From positions 1 through 5,137 of the forward strand of contig CALITN010000116.1 of the NCBI GenBank assembly GCA_938041595.1: DNA of 5,137 bases, written 5' to 3'. Made by a program: the position numbers and the translations under genes. Positions 1 to 5,137 of this stretch are shown piece after piece; within the stretch, counting starts at the first letter, position 1, and each line of letters begins with the position of its first letter. Below the pieces are notes generated by a model. The model was not told where the DNA came from. It did no database searches and saw only the letters and a list, made by a program, of their open reading frames with translations. This DNA is from an uncultured Flavobacteriaceae bacterium (lineage in GTDB: Bacteria > Bacteroidota > Bacteroidia > Flavobacteriales > Flavobacteriaceae).

Positions 1-602
1 ATAGCCTCATATAGTTGGGCGGGATGTCTCGGTAACCGTTCTCCATTGTTTTGAAAGACAACTCCAAAACTGGAATGGGTAAACTTCCCTACAATTTCTG
101 AATTATAAAAGTTCCCCAGACGTACAAAAGCACCTCCTATAGTGGCTGGCATCGTGAGTCGATCGAGTATCCAGATCCAGGAACGGAACTTATATTGTCT
201 TTGATATAAGGCGATTCCGGCTAAAATACCGAGTACTGCACCATGACTCGCTAAACCGCGATAGCCAATAAACTTATAGCCTTCTATGGAACCAAAAAAC
301 ATACTGCTTCCGCGAACTTCTCGGATGGGAAGTAGAATCTCTATTAGGTGGTTTTGATAATAGCTCCAGTCATAAAAAAACACATGTCCTAGACGCGCAC
401 CGATTAAGGTGGAAAATACCATGTACAGCAAGATAGGATCAAGATATTCGATTTTTACATCTTCTTTTTCGAATATTTTTTTCATTAAATAATAGCCATA
501 GGAAAAGGCAATTACGAACATTAGACTGTAGAAGCGCACCCCAATTCCAAAGAATTCGAATAGGGTTTCGCTTGGCGCCCAGTTTACCTTCAATAAGATC
601 AT
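1..602 (-). CDS. lgt: Prolipoprotein diacylglyceryl transferase, 3'-truncated by window edge
   Basis: Lgt is an inner-membrane enzyme that moves the diacylglyceryl group of phosphatidylglycerol onto the lipobox cysteine of prolipoproteins, the first step of lipoprotein maturation. The first 200 codons are visible from the ATG at 602-600; the frame is still open at base 1, so roughly the last quarter to third is missing. Hydrophobic segments lie near residues 15-40, 53-77, 116-133 and 141-165. Family motifs are clear: VRFYSLM (Tyr25), GARLGHVFFYDW (68-79), GLASHGAVLG (116-125, catalytic-type His120), RLGNFYNSEIVG (161-172, with Arg161, Asn164, Glu169, Gly172) and RHPAQLYEA (192-200). By my alignment from memory these match E. 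coli Tyr26, His103, Arg143, Asn146, Glu151 and Gly154; the second essential arginine (E. coli Arg239) is outside the window. The stretch at residues 83-115 is the longer loop I associate with flavobacterial Lgt. No Shine-Dalgarno is seen. The gene follows yidD after 58 bp. The identification is secure. Confidence 0.97.
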   Translation of the reverse strand, partial: MILLKVNWAPSETLFEFFGIGVRFYSLMFVIAFSYGYYLMKKIFEKEDVKIEYLDPILLYMVFSTLIGARLGHVFFYDWSYYQNHLIEILLPIREVRGSSMFFGSIEGYKFIGYRGLASHGAVLGILAGIALYQRQYKFRSWIWILDRLTMPATIGGAFVRLGNFYNSEIVGKFTHSSFGVVFQNNGERLPRHPAQLYEA

Positions 603-613
603 TGTAGAAGTAT

Positions 614-628
614 TTTAGTTGGACTAAA
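614..628 (-). repeat. Small hairpin between yidD and lgt
   Basis: On the coding strand TTTAGT-CCA-ACTAAA forms a perfect 6-bp stem with a 3-nt loop. It ends 11 nt before the lgt ATG and has no T-run after it, so it is not a normal intrinsic terminator. It could shade the lgt start region, or be chance: the stem is AT-rich and weak. Its left arm is also part of a 10-mer complementary to the cysS-yidD junction. Confidence 0.35.
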
Positions 629-899
629 TGTACGGAAATAATAAGGAAGAAAAGGCCGACTTAGGGCACGGGATCGTGGCCCGATCCTCCCCAAGGATTG
701 CAAGATATAATGCGTTTAAAAGTAAGGATTCCTCCCTTCCAAAGGCCGTGTTTTAGAAGGGCTTCTTTGGCATATTGAGAGCAGGTGGGAGTGTAGCGAC
801 AACTTGGCGGTAAAAGGGGGGATAAGAATGTTTGGTATACCCATATGAAAAACAGGAATGGAGCAAGCAATAGTTTCCGAAACATAGGGTTTAGTCCAA
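619..899. repeat. Pair of 10-bp inverted repeats bracketing yidD
   Basis: TTGGACTAAA at 619-628 (plus strand) recurs as its exact complement TTTAGTCCAA at 890-899. In the minus-strand transcript, TTGGACTAAA lies at the end of cysS: it contains the cysS stop and ends 4 nt before the yidD ATG. Its partner lies 11-20 nt... upstream of lgt's initiation region in the yidD-lgt gap. The two could pair around the whole yidD message. A 10-bp match somewhere in 5 kb is expected by chance, so only the placement is notable. Confidence 0.25.
661..885 (-). CDS. yidD: Membrane protein insertion efficiency factor YidD
   Basis: YidD is a small, conserved protein attached to the inner face of the cytoplasmic membrane that assists YidC-dependent insertion of membrane proteins. 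The 74-residue product is about normal for the family (E. coli YidD is 85). It has the full signature: an N-terminal amphipathic/hydrophobic stretch (residues 1-24), the core SCRYTPTCSQYAKEAL (28-43) with Cys29 and Cys35, KHGLWKGG (45-52), and the terminal RIISCNPWGGSGHDPVP (58-74) with Cys62. The ATG at 885-883 is the only possible start that keeps the conserved N-terminus. It lies 5 bp after the cysS stop, so the two are surely co-transcribed, and its ribosome-binding region falls inside the end of cysS. No Shine-Dalgarno is seen. yidD more often sits in the rpmH-rnpA-yidD-yidC cluster, so this position next to cysS and lgt differs from the textbook arrangement. Confidence 0.97.
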   Translation of the reverse strand: MFRKLLLAPFLFFIWVYQTFLSPLLPPSCRYTPTCSQYAKEALLKHGLWKGGILTFKRIISCNPWGGSGHDPVP

Positions 900-2363
900 G
901 TGAAACTGAGTTCCTTCTTTGGTATCTTTGAGTTGAACGCCAATCGCTTGTAATTCATCTCGAATTTGGTCGGATAGGGCGAAATTTTTATCCAATCGTG
1001 CTTGATCCCGGAGTTGCAGTAAGAGTGCTATGGTTTTCTCCAAGGTAGCATCTGTTTTTCCTGTCTTTTGTGTTGGCTTTTCGAGCCCTAAAACCTCCCA
1101 TAAAAAAGCTCCCATAAGTTGCTGTAATACTACCTTTTGATTGCTGTCAATGGTTTGGAGTCCGTTCTTGACACTATTGATGAATTTAACAGCTTCAAAT
1201 AGTTGAGCAATCAATACCGGTGTATTGAAATCATCATTCATGGCATCATAGCATTGCTGCTTCCATTGATTGATGTCAAAATCCCCTGGGCTACTAAGGG
1301 ATAAACCCTCCAATTGATCAAAGGCTTCCATCAGCTTATGGTAGCCTTTTTCAGAAGCTTCAAGCGCTGCTTCGCTGATATCTAAAATGCTGCGGTAATG
1401 CGCTTGCAGTATAAAAAAGCGAACCACAGAAGGCGAATAAGGTTTTGAAAACAGCTCGTTTTCTCCCGTAAAAATTTCATTGGGAAGAATGTTGTTTCCC
1501 GTAGATTTTGCCATTTTCTTGCCGTTTAAAGTCAGCATATTAGCATGAATCCAATAATTTACGGGGCTTTTTTTATTGACGGCTTCCGCCTGTGCAATTT
1601 CACATTCGTGGTGTGGAAACTTCAAATCCATTCCACCTCCATGGATGTCAAATTGTTCCCCGAGGTATTTTGTGCTCATGGCAGTACACTCTAGATGCCA
1701 TCCAGGGAATCCATCGCTCCAAGGAGAGGGCCAACGCATAATGTGTTGGGGTTCCGCTTTTTTCCATAGCGCAAAGTCTTGTGGATTTTTCTTATCACTT
1801 TGACCATCCAAACTTCTCGTGTTATGGATTAGGTCTTCAATATTTCGTCCACTGAGCTTCCCGTATTGCTGCTCTTTATTAAAATGAATCACATCAAAAT
1901 ACACCGATCCATTTACTTCGTAGGCAAAACCGGCTTTGAGAATTCCCTTGATGATTTCAATCTGCTCAATGATATGTCCTGTAGCTGTAGGCTCTATGCT
2001 TGGCGGGCGGTTGTTGAGTTGGGAGAGGGTTTTGTGAAAATCCACCGTGTATCGTTGGACAACCTCCATGGGCTCTATTTTTTCCAGTCGTGCCTTTTTG
2101 GCAATGCGGTCCTCGCCGACATCTTCATCGTTTTCTAGGTGTCCAGCATCGGTAATATTTCGAACATAACGCACTTTGTTCCCGAGAAAACTCAAATAAC
2201 GATAGACAATATCAAAGGAAATAAAGGTACGGCAGTTGCCTAAGTGAACGTTACTATATACCGTGGGTCCGCATACGTACATACCGACATATCCCGGCGT
2301 AATGGGTTTGAATTCTTCTTTTTTACCACTGAGGGAATTATAAACCCGTAGTTTTTGTTCCAT
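891..2363 (-). CDS. cysS: Cysteinyl-tRNA synthetase (class I)
   Basis: This cytoplasmic class I synthetase charges tRNA-Cys with cysteine using ATP. The 490-residue product is complete. The Rossmann-fold catalytic domain starts with YVCGPTVYSNVHLGN (29-43), which holds zinc ligand Cys31 and the HIGH-type motif HLGN (40-43). The other zinc ligands fall in GWHLECTAM (Cys226) and FPHHECEIAQAEA (His251, Glu255), with the same 25- and 4-residue spacings as E. coli Cys209, His234 and Glu238. HANMLTLNGKKMAKSTGN (273-290) carries the second signature as KMAKS (283-287), with Ala in the middle Ser position. From about residue 320 an alpha-helical DALR/tRNA-binding part follows, ending in the typical RDQARLDKNFALSDQIRDEL (452-471) and a short GVQLKDTKEGTQF tail. 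The ATG shares a base with the folE stop and yidD follows after 5 bp, so all three form one operon. No duplication, frameshift or missing active-site residue is seen. Confidence 0.98.
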   Translation of the reverse strand: MEQKLRVYNSLSGKKEEFKPITPGYVGMYVCGPTVYSNVHLGNCRTFISFDIVYRYLSFLGNKVRYVRNITDAGHLENDEDVGEDRIAKKARLEKIEPMEVVQRYTVDFHKTLSQLNNRPPSIEPTATGHIIEQIEIIKGILKAGFAYEVNGSVYFDVIHFNKEQQYGKLSGRNIEDLIHNTRSLDGQSDKKNPQDFALWKKAEPQHIMRWPSPWSDGFPGWHLECTAMSTKYLGEQFDIHGGGMDLKFPHHECEIAQAEAVNKKSPVNYWIHANMLTLNGKKMAKSTGNNILPNEIFTGENELFSKPYSPSVVRFFILQAHYRSILDISEAALEASEKGYHKLMEAFDQLEGLSLSSPGDFDINQWKQQCYDAMNDDFNTPVLIAQLFEAVKFINSVKNGLQTIDSNQKVVLQQLMGAFLWEVLGLEKPTQKTGKTDATLEKTIALLLQLRDQARLDKNFALSDQIRDELQAIGVQLKDTKEGTQFHLD

Positions 2364-2365
2364 TA
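2361..2365 (-). promoter_or_regulatory. folE-cysS stop/start overlap (TAATG)
   Basis: The folE stop TAA and the cysS start ATG share one A, reading TAATG on the coding strand. This is the arrangement expected for termination-reinitiation coupling, by which ribosomes finishing folE would start cysS directly. A weak purine patch (ACGGAA) lies about 7 nt upstream of the ATG. The overlap is read directly; coupling is inference. Confidence 0.7.
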
Positions 2366-3043
2366 AAATTCCGTCTCAATTTGAATGTATTTTAAGAATT
2401 CGTTTTTACGGTGCTCTTCTTTGAAAACCCCTCCAAATTCTCCAGTAACGGTACTGCTGCTAATGTCACGAATGCCGCGTGAATTCACGCAAAGGTGCTT
2501 GGCATCAATTACACAGGCAACGTTATCGGTGTTCAATACCCCTTGTAATTCATTTACAATCTGACGGGTAAGACGCTCTTGTACTTGGGGACGTTTGGCA
2601 TAGTAGTCCACAATCCGGTTCATTTTGGACAAACCCACCACATTGCCATTGGATATATAAGCTACATGCGCTTTCCCGACAATGGGCAGTAAATGATGCT
2701 CACAGGTGGAGTAGAGGGTAATGTTTTTTTCCACCAGCATTTCGTTGTATTTGTATTTGTTTTCGAAAGTAGACAGCCCTGGACGACGGTCAGGATGGAG
2801 GCCACCAAACAATTCTTTGACAAACATTTTAGCCACACGTTGCGGGGTGCCTTTCAGGCTGTCATCGGTCAAATCCATTCCTAGGGTTTGCAGAATATCG
2901 GACACATTTTCTTGAATGCGATTGATTTTCTCCTCGTCCGTCAGTTCAAATGCATCTGAACGTAAGGGCGTTTCCAAAGAGGCAGACAGATGATCTGAGT
3001 CCAGATCAAGAGCTTCGGCAGGTACTATTTTTTCTATTTTCAT
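2363..3043 (-). CDS. folE: GTP cyclohydrolase I (FolE type 1)
   Basis: FolE converts GTP to 7,8-dihydroneopterin triphosphate and formate, the entry step to folate; in many bacteria the same product also feeds queuosine. The 226-residue length matches E. coli FolE (222). An N-terminal LETPLR (23-28), also found in E. coli FolE, leads into DLTDDSLKGTPQRVAKMFVKELF (57-79). The zinc site is clear: STCEHHLLP (112-120) gives Cys114, His116 and His117, and DAKHLCVNSRGIRD (180-193) gives His183 and Cys185. All are offset by exactly +4 from E. coli Cys110, His112, His113, His179 and Cys181. GLSKMNRIVDYYAKRPQVQERLTRQI (137-162) is the usual core and C-terminal signature, and the tail HRKNEFLKYI fits the family. 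It is a type IA (zinc-dependent) enzyme, not FolE2. A promoter-like element lies 18-25 bp upstream of the ATG, so this gene probably heads the folE-cysS-yidD unit. The call is firm. Confidence 0.98.
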   Translation of the reverse strand: MKIEKIVPAEALDLDSDHLSASLETPLRSDAFELTDEEKINRIQENVSDILQTLGMDLTDDSLKGTPQRVAKMFVKELFGGLHPDRRPGLSTFENKYKYNEMLVEKNITLYSTCEHHLLPIVGKAHVAYISNGNVVGLSKMNRIVDYYAKRPQVQERLTRQIVNELQGVLNTDNVACVIDAKHLCVNSRGIRDISSSTVTGEFGGVFKEEHRKNEFLKYIQIETEF

Positions 3044-3060
3044 AGTGTTAAAAACTACAG

Positions 3061-3068
3061 CAAAGGTA
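3061..3068 (-). promoter_or_regulatory. Candidate Bacteroidota -7 promoter element for folE
   Basis: TACCTTTG on the coding strand matches the Bacteroidota primary-sigma -7 consensus TAnnTTTG exactly. It is the only exact match I noticed in any of the intergenic gaps. Transcription would begin about 6-8 nt downstream, leaving a leader of only about 10 nt before the folE ATG. No convincing TTTG-like -33 element is seen 19-21 bp further up; the nearest, TTTTCG, is only about 11 bp away. It would drive folE-cysS-yidD. Confidence 0.45.
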
Positions 3069-3157
3069 AGGATTTATTGCGAAAATCGGCAGGCTGGAGA
3101 GTCCTTGAAGGGAGGCTTTTTTTGAGGTTTGTTCTGGACTTGATTTATTCTCCGACA

Positions 3158-4669
3158 CTAAAGTTTCAGAAGATAAGTCAGAAAAATCTGAGTACGAACT
3201 GCTTCGGTTGTCACTGCGGATGTTAGTCCTTCGCTGTAGAGCGCTTCCTGTCGGTTACGCGTATGATTTACCATACTGATACCAAACAGATTACCGCCGA
3301 GGTCATAACTAAGCCCTGCTGTATAGGCTCGATCGGTTTTTTGAATCTTTCTATCGGGGTTGGAAGCACTTAGATAACCGCCTTGCAGTTGGATACGCCC
3401 CATACGGTATTCCCCGCCAACACTAATTTTATCTCGAGCGACAAAGTTGTTTTGAAACAGGTTATTAAGGCTTCCTAAATAATTCCCTTGCGATTCGGTA
3501 TCAAATTGCAATTCATTGATATTACTTCTACTATAGTCAACACTAAGTAAGCCTTTCTTTTTAAATATGTATGCCAAACTCAAACGAGTCACAGAAGGAA
3601 TTCTAAGTTGATAATCGGGAAATCGATTGACCACGTCGGGTTCAACTATAGTGGTGACTAGACCGTTGTCAACAAGCCCTTCACTTTCAAGGGCTTGTTG
3701 GCCTTCTTCTTCAAAAGTCCACCAAACGGGACTTTGGTAACTGATCCCTAAGCGAAACGATAAGGGAAGCTTAAGAATCATCCCTACTTGTGCGGAAAAC
3801 CCGCTTCCATAGGTGTTGACTACATTTTCAAAGGCTATGGATTGCACGGGGCTATTGCTATTAGTGCTTCTTTCTCTGAGTATTGTACGATGCTCAAACT
3901 CTAAACTATGCGAGTTTAGTGCCGCCCCAAGGTAGAGCTTGTCTTTATAAACGCCACTAAATGCAAAATTATATTTGTAATGCCTACCATTTTGCTGGGA
4001 ACTCCAATCATGTTGTACACTTCCAGCTATATTGGATCGGTATTGCGTATTGCGTCCATCTTCCTTCAGAGGATCAATAATGTAGGACTGATAACCTAAG
4101 AAAGCCTGTTGGGCTCCATATCCAAAATTATTACCGAGATATTCATAAACCCCTGGGATGGACTCGTCATCAAAAAGTTCAATATTTTCTGTAGCCAAGC
4201 CATCGGCATAGTAGGTGAAATAATCTCCTAGGTTTTGATTGGAATTGGTTCCCAATGCATTTCTCTTAGCCCCAAAATCAGCTACTTTTTTAATATTAAA
4301 AGCAAAAGCAATTTTTGTCCAATCCGTATTTTCAATTGAATTTTTGAGGGTATACACCAATCCAAAATGATTAAAACGAAATTGACTTTGCTCCTGAACA
4401 GTAGCATTAGAAAAATAGGTAGATGTGATTTCCTGATTGTTTATGGCTGCCACCAGTCCCATTTCTGAATAATTGAATACTCCCGCTGCTGCAGGATTAT
4501 CCGCTATAGCGGACAAATCCCCTCCTAAGGCTCCAAAGGAACCTGCCATTCCAGTGTAACGAGCGGTTCCTGACAAGTCTTCTTGGGTAAACAGTAAGGC
4601 ATCAGCTACCGATTGGGACCATAATGCGGTAGAAAAAATTAATAGACTAAAGGATAAAAATACTTTCAT
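3158..4669 (-). CDS. OMPP1/FadL/TodX-family outer-membrane transporter
   Basis: This is a 503-residue outer-membrane beta-barrel of the FadL/OMPP1 family, whose members pass hydrophobic molecules such as long-chain fatty acids or aromatics through a barrel with an N-terminal hatch. Its own substrate cannot be read from the sequence. A Sec signal peptide is clear: Lys2, a hydrophobic core (3-16) and likely cleavage near SQS (18-20). The family hallmark follows at 37-65, with ARYTGMAGSFGALGG and AIADNPAAAGVF, including the NPA turn of the hatch. The rest alternates short polar/hydrophobic strands with charged loops, for example SQFRFNHFGLVYTL, FAFSGVYKDKLYLGAALN, SFRLGISYQSPVWW, ISVGGEYRMGRIQLQGGYL and the closing VRTQIFLTYLLKL. 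The last residue is Leu, not the usual terminal Phe of BAM substrates. Relatives in flavobacterial genomes are sometimes labelled 'hemin receptor', which nothing here supports. It lies 109 bp after the upstream gene and 114 bp before folE. No clear promoter, terminator or Shine-Dalgarno is seen. Confidence 0.93.
   Translation of the reverse strand: MKVFLSFSLLIFSTALWSQSVADALLFTQEDLSGTARYTGMAGSFGALGGDLSAIADNPAAAGVFNYSEMGLVAAINNQEITSTYFSNATVQEQSQFRFNHFGLVYTLKNSIENTDWTKIAFAFNIKKVADFGAKRNALGTNSNQNLGDYFTYYADGLATENIELFDDESIPGVYEYLGNNFGYGAQQAFLGYQSYIIDPLKEDGRNTQYRSNIAGSVQHDWSSQQNGRHYKYNFAFSGVYKDKLYLGAALNSHSLEFEHRTILRERSTNSNSPVQSIAFENVVNTYGSGFSAQVGMILKLPLSFRLGISYQSPVWWTFEEEGQQALESEGLVDNGLVTTIVEPDVVNRFPDYQLRIPSVTRLSLAYIFKKKGLLSVDYSRSNINELQFDTESQGNYLGSLNNLFQNNFVARDKISVGGEYRMGRIQLQGGYLSASNPDRKIQKTDRAYTAGLSYDLGGNLFGISMVNHTRNRQEALYSEGLTSAVTTEAVRTQIFLTYLLKL
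3670..3700. repeat. Perfect 12-bp inverted repeat with 7-nt loop, inside the porin gene
   Basis: The coding strand reads CAACAAGCCCTT, then a 7-nt loop GAAAGTG, then AAGGGCTTGTTG. The arms are exactly complementary, with half G/C. The repeat encodes residues 324-334 (QQALESEGLVD) in a charged stretch that looks like an extracellular loop, just after the strand-like SPVWWTF. No T-run follows on either strand, so it is not a standard intrinsic terminator. The structure is read directly; its role is unknown. Confidence 0.8.
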
Positions 4670-4778
4670 TTCAATGGAATTACATTACTTAGGATGAGGT
4701 AAGGGGTGATATGTTACAATTTTATAAAACACACAACTGGCGTCGTAATAGAACTGTATAAACAAGAGGGGAGGTCTC

Positions 4779-5137
4779 CTAATTGTTTTTTCGACCCCCG
4801 CTGCTACGGCCCCCGGAGCTTCTTCCGCCTGTACTTCTACCGCCACTACTAGCTCTTGGGCTACTGTAGGAGCGAGAAGGGCTACTCGATCGAGAGGTGC
4901 TAAACGAACGTTGCGTATTAGCTCTGCTTGGGTTGTTGCTATAGTTTTGACTTCGCCCAGCATTGGTGGATCGACCTGTGTTGATTGTTCTCCCTCGGGT
5001 ATTGTTATAATTCGTTGAACCTCGTCGGTTTGTACCAGCCCTTACAGGTGATGGCTTCACTGAATTAGGCGCTACCATGGGGACGGCGCCAGCGGCAGGA
5101 ATTCTTCTATTAGCCCTTCCTAAATTAGCAGGAATTC
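4779..5137 (-). CDS. Hypothetical Ser/Gly/Arg/Asn-rich protein, C-terminal part only
   Basis: I do not recognise this protein. The frame is open from the right window edge to the TAG at 4781-4779, giving 118 visible residues. An internal ATG at 5078-5076 would give a 99-residue product, but 19 further codons without a stop precede it with similar composition (IPANLGRANRRIPAAGAVP), so that Met is probably internal and the real start lies outside the window. The sequence is low complexity: Asn/Thr/Arg/Gly-rich first, then Ser/Arg/Pro-rich (RSFSTSRSSSPSRSYSSPR), and last four S-S/T-G-G-R pentapeptides before a final KNN. It is strongly basic, has no Cys, Trp or His and no hydrophobic segment, so this part is surely disordered. 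It may be the tail of a larger folded protein, possibly exported. RNA or polyanion binding is conceivable from the RGG-like composition, but there is no direct support. It lies 109 bp upstream of the porin gene on the same strand. Confidence 0.75.
   Translation of the reverse strand, partial: IPANLGRANRRIPAAGAVPMVAPNSVKPSPVRAGTNRRGSTNYNNTRGRTINTGRSTNAGRSQNYSNNPSRANTQRSFSTSRSSSPSRSYSSPRASSGGRSTGGRSSGGRSSGGRKNN
4791..4850 (-). repeat. Four tandem S-[S/T]-G-G-R pentapeptide codon blocks
   Basis: Sixty bases encode SSGGR, STGGR, SSGGR, SSGGR at the end of the hypothetical protein. At DNA level the 15-bp units differ: serines use AGT, AGC and TCC, glycines use GGC, GGT, GGA and GGG, and arginines use AGA, CGT and CGA. 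The repeat is thus kept at protein level rather than being a recent DNA duplication. Confidence 0.85.

Noticed and set aside
622..650. TACATTTA before lgt as a -7 element
   Set aside because: The final G is missing and only a weak TTTT sits at the -33 position; lgt may well be read from the upstream operon.
716..958. 80-residue minus-strand frame across the yidD-cysS junction
   Set aside because: It overlaps yidD and the end of cysS in another frame; both of those have full family signatures, while this translation has none.
1576..1803. 75-residue plus-strand frame within cysS
   Set aside because: Antisense shadow of a conserved gene, rich in Cys/His/Pro in no known pattern, with no start signal.
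1866..2138. 90-residue plus-strand frame within cysS
   Set aside because: Antisense to the conserved catalytic domain; no recognisable motif or promoter.
2477..2490. 14-bp perfect palindrome GCGTGAATTCACGC in folE
   Set aside because: It encodes the conserved zinc-site CVNSR; about 0.3 such palindromes are expected by chance in this window.
2693..2915. Two overlapping plus-strand frames (63 and 64 residues) within folE
   Set aside because: Both are antisense to the conserved zinc-site region of folE and show no protein-like features of their own.
2991..3008. 7-bp stem, 4-nt loop hairpin in early folE codons
   Set aside because: Stems of this size are expected by chance about once or more in 5 kb, and it is not at the ribosome start site.
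3098..3123. Possible terminator: short CCTT/AAGG stem followed by seven Ts between the porin gene and folE
   Set aside because: The T-run is on the plus strand, the wrong strand for the porin transcript, and the stem is only 4 bp.
4717..4729. TAAAATTG plus a TTTTATAAAA palindrome before the porin gene, as a promoter
   Set aside because: One mismatch to TAnnTTTG and no -33 element at the correct distance; AT-rich sequence makes such matches common.
4685..4963. 92-residue minus-strand frame rich in Ala/Val/Glu
   Set aside because: It is the shifted-frame reading of the Ser/Gly/Arg repeats; its composition is explained by the codons of the other frame.
5095..5137. Repeated GCAGGAATTC (5095-5104 and 5128-5137), with the window ending on an EcoRI site
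   Set aside because: The 33-bp spacing fits a protein-level Ile-Pro-Ala repetition in the hypothetical protein; ending at GAATTC is probably accidental and gives no evidence of a cloning junction.

Overview
The window is a run of ordinary chromosomal genes, all read from the minus strand. It most likely comes from a member of the Bacteroidota, class Flavobacteriia. The grounds are an OMPP1/FadL porin of the type common in that group, a Lgt with the long loop between its second and third membrane segments that I associate with flavobacterial Lgt, starts without clear Shine-Dalgarno sequences, and a TAnnTTTG -7 promoter element. Genus cannot be assigned from this sequence. I found no tRNA, rRNA, CRISPR array, insertion sequence or phage gene.

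In transcription order (high to low coordinates): (1) the C-terminal part of an unrecognised Ser/Gly/Arg/Asn-rich protein, running off the right edge (4779-5137); (2) a complete FadL-type outer-membrane transporter (3158-4669), which contains a perfect 12-bp inverted repeat inside its reading frame; (3) folE, GTP cyclohydrolase I (2363-3043), preceded by the best promoter candidate in the window; (4) cysS, cysteinyl-tRNA synthetase (891-2363), whose ATG shares one base with the folE stop; (5) yidD, a small membrane-insertion factor (661-885), 5 bp after cysS; (6) lgt, prolipoprotein diacylglyceryl transferase (1-602), cut by the left edge. The gaps are short (5, 58, 109 and 114 bp) and hold no further gene.

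folE-cysS-yidD, and possibly lgt, look like one transcription unit starting just upstream of folE. It mixes pterin synthesis, tRNA charging and envelope biogenesis: YidD helps membrane protein insertion, and Lgt adds the lipid to the lipobox cysteine of prolipoproteins. The porin and the low-complexity protein upstream are probably separate or only loosely coupled.

I see no new multi-gene system. The observations most worth a second look are the 12-bp hairpin inside the porin gene, the protein-level pentapeptide repeat with scrambled synonymous codons in the low-complexity protein, and a pair of complementary 10-mers bracketing yidD that could compete with a local hairpin just before lgt.
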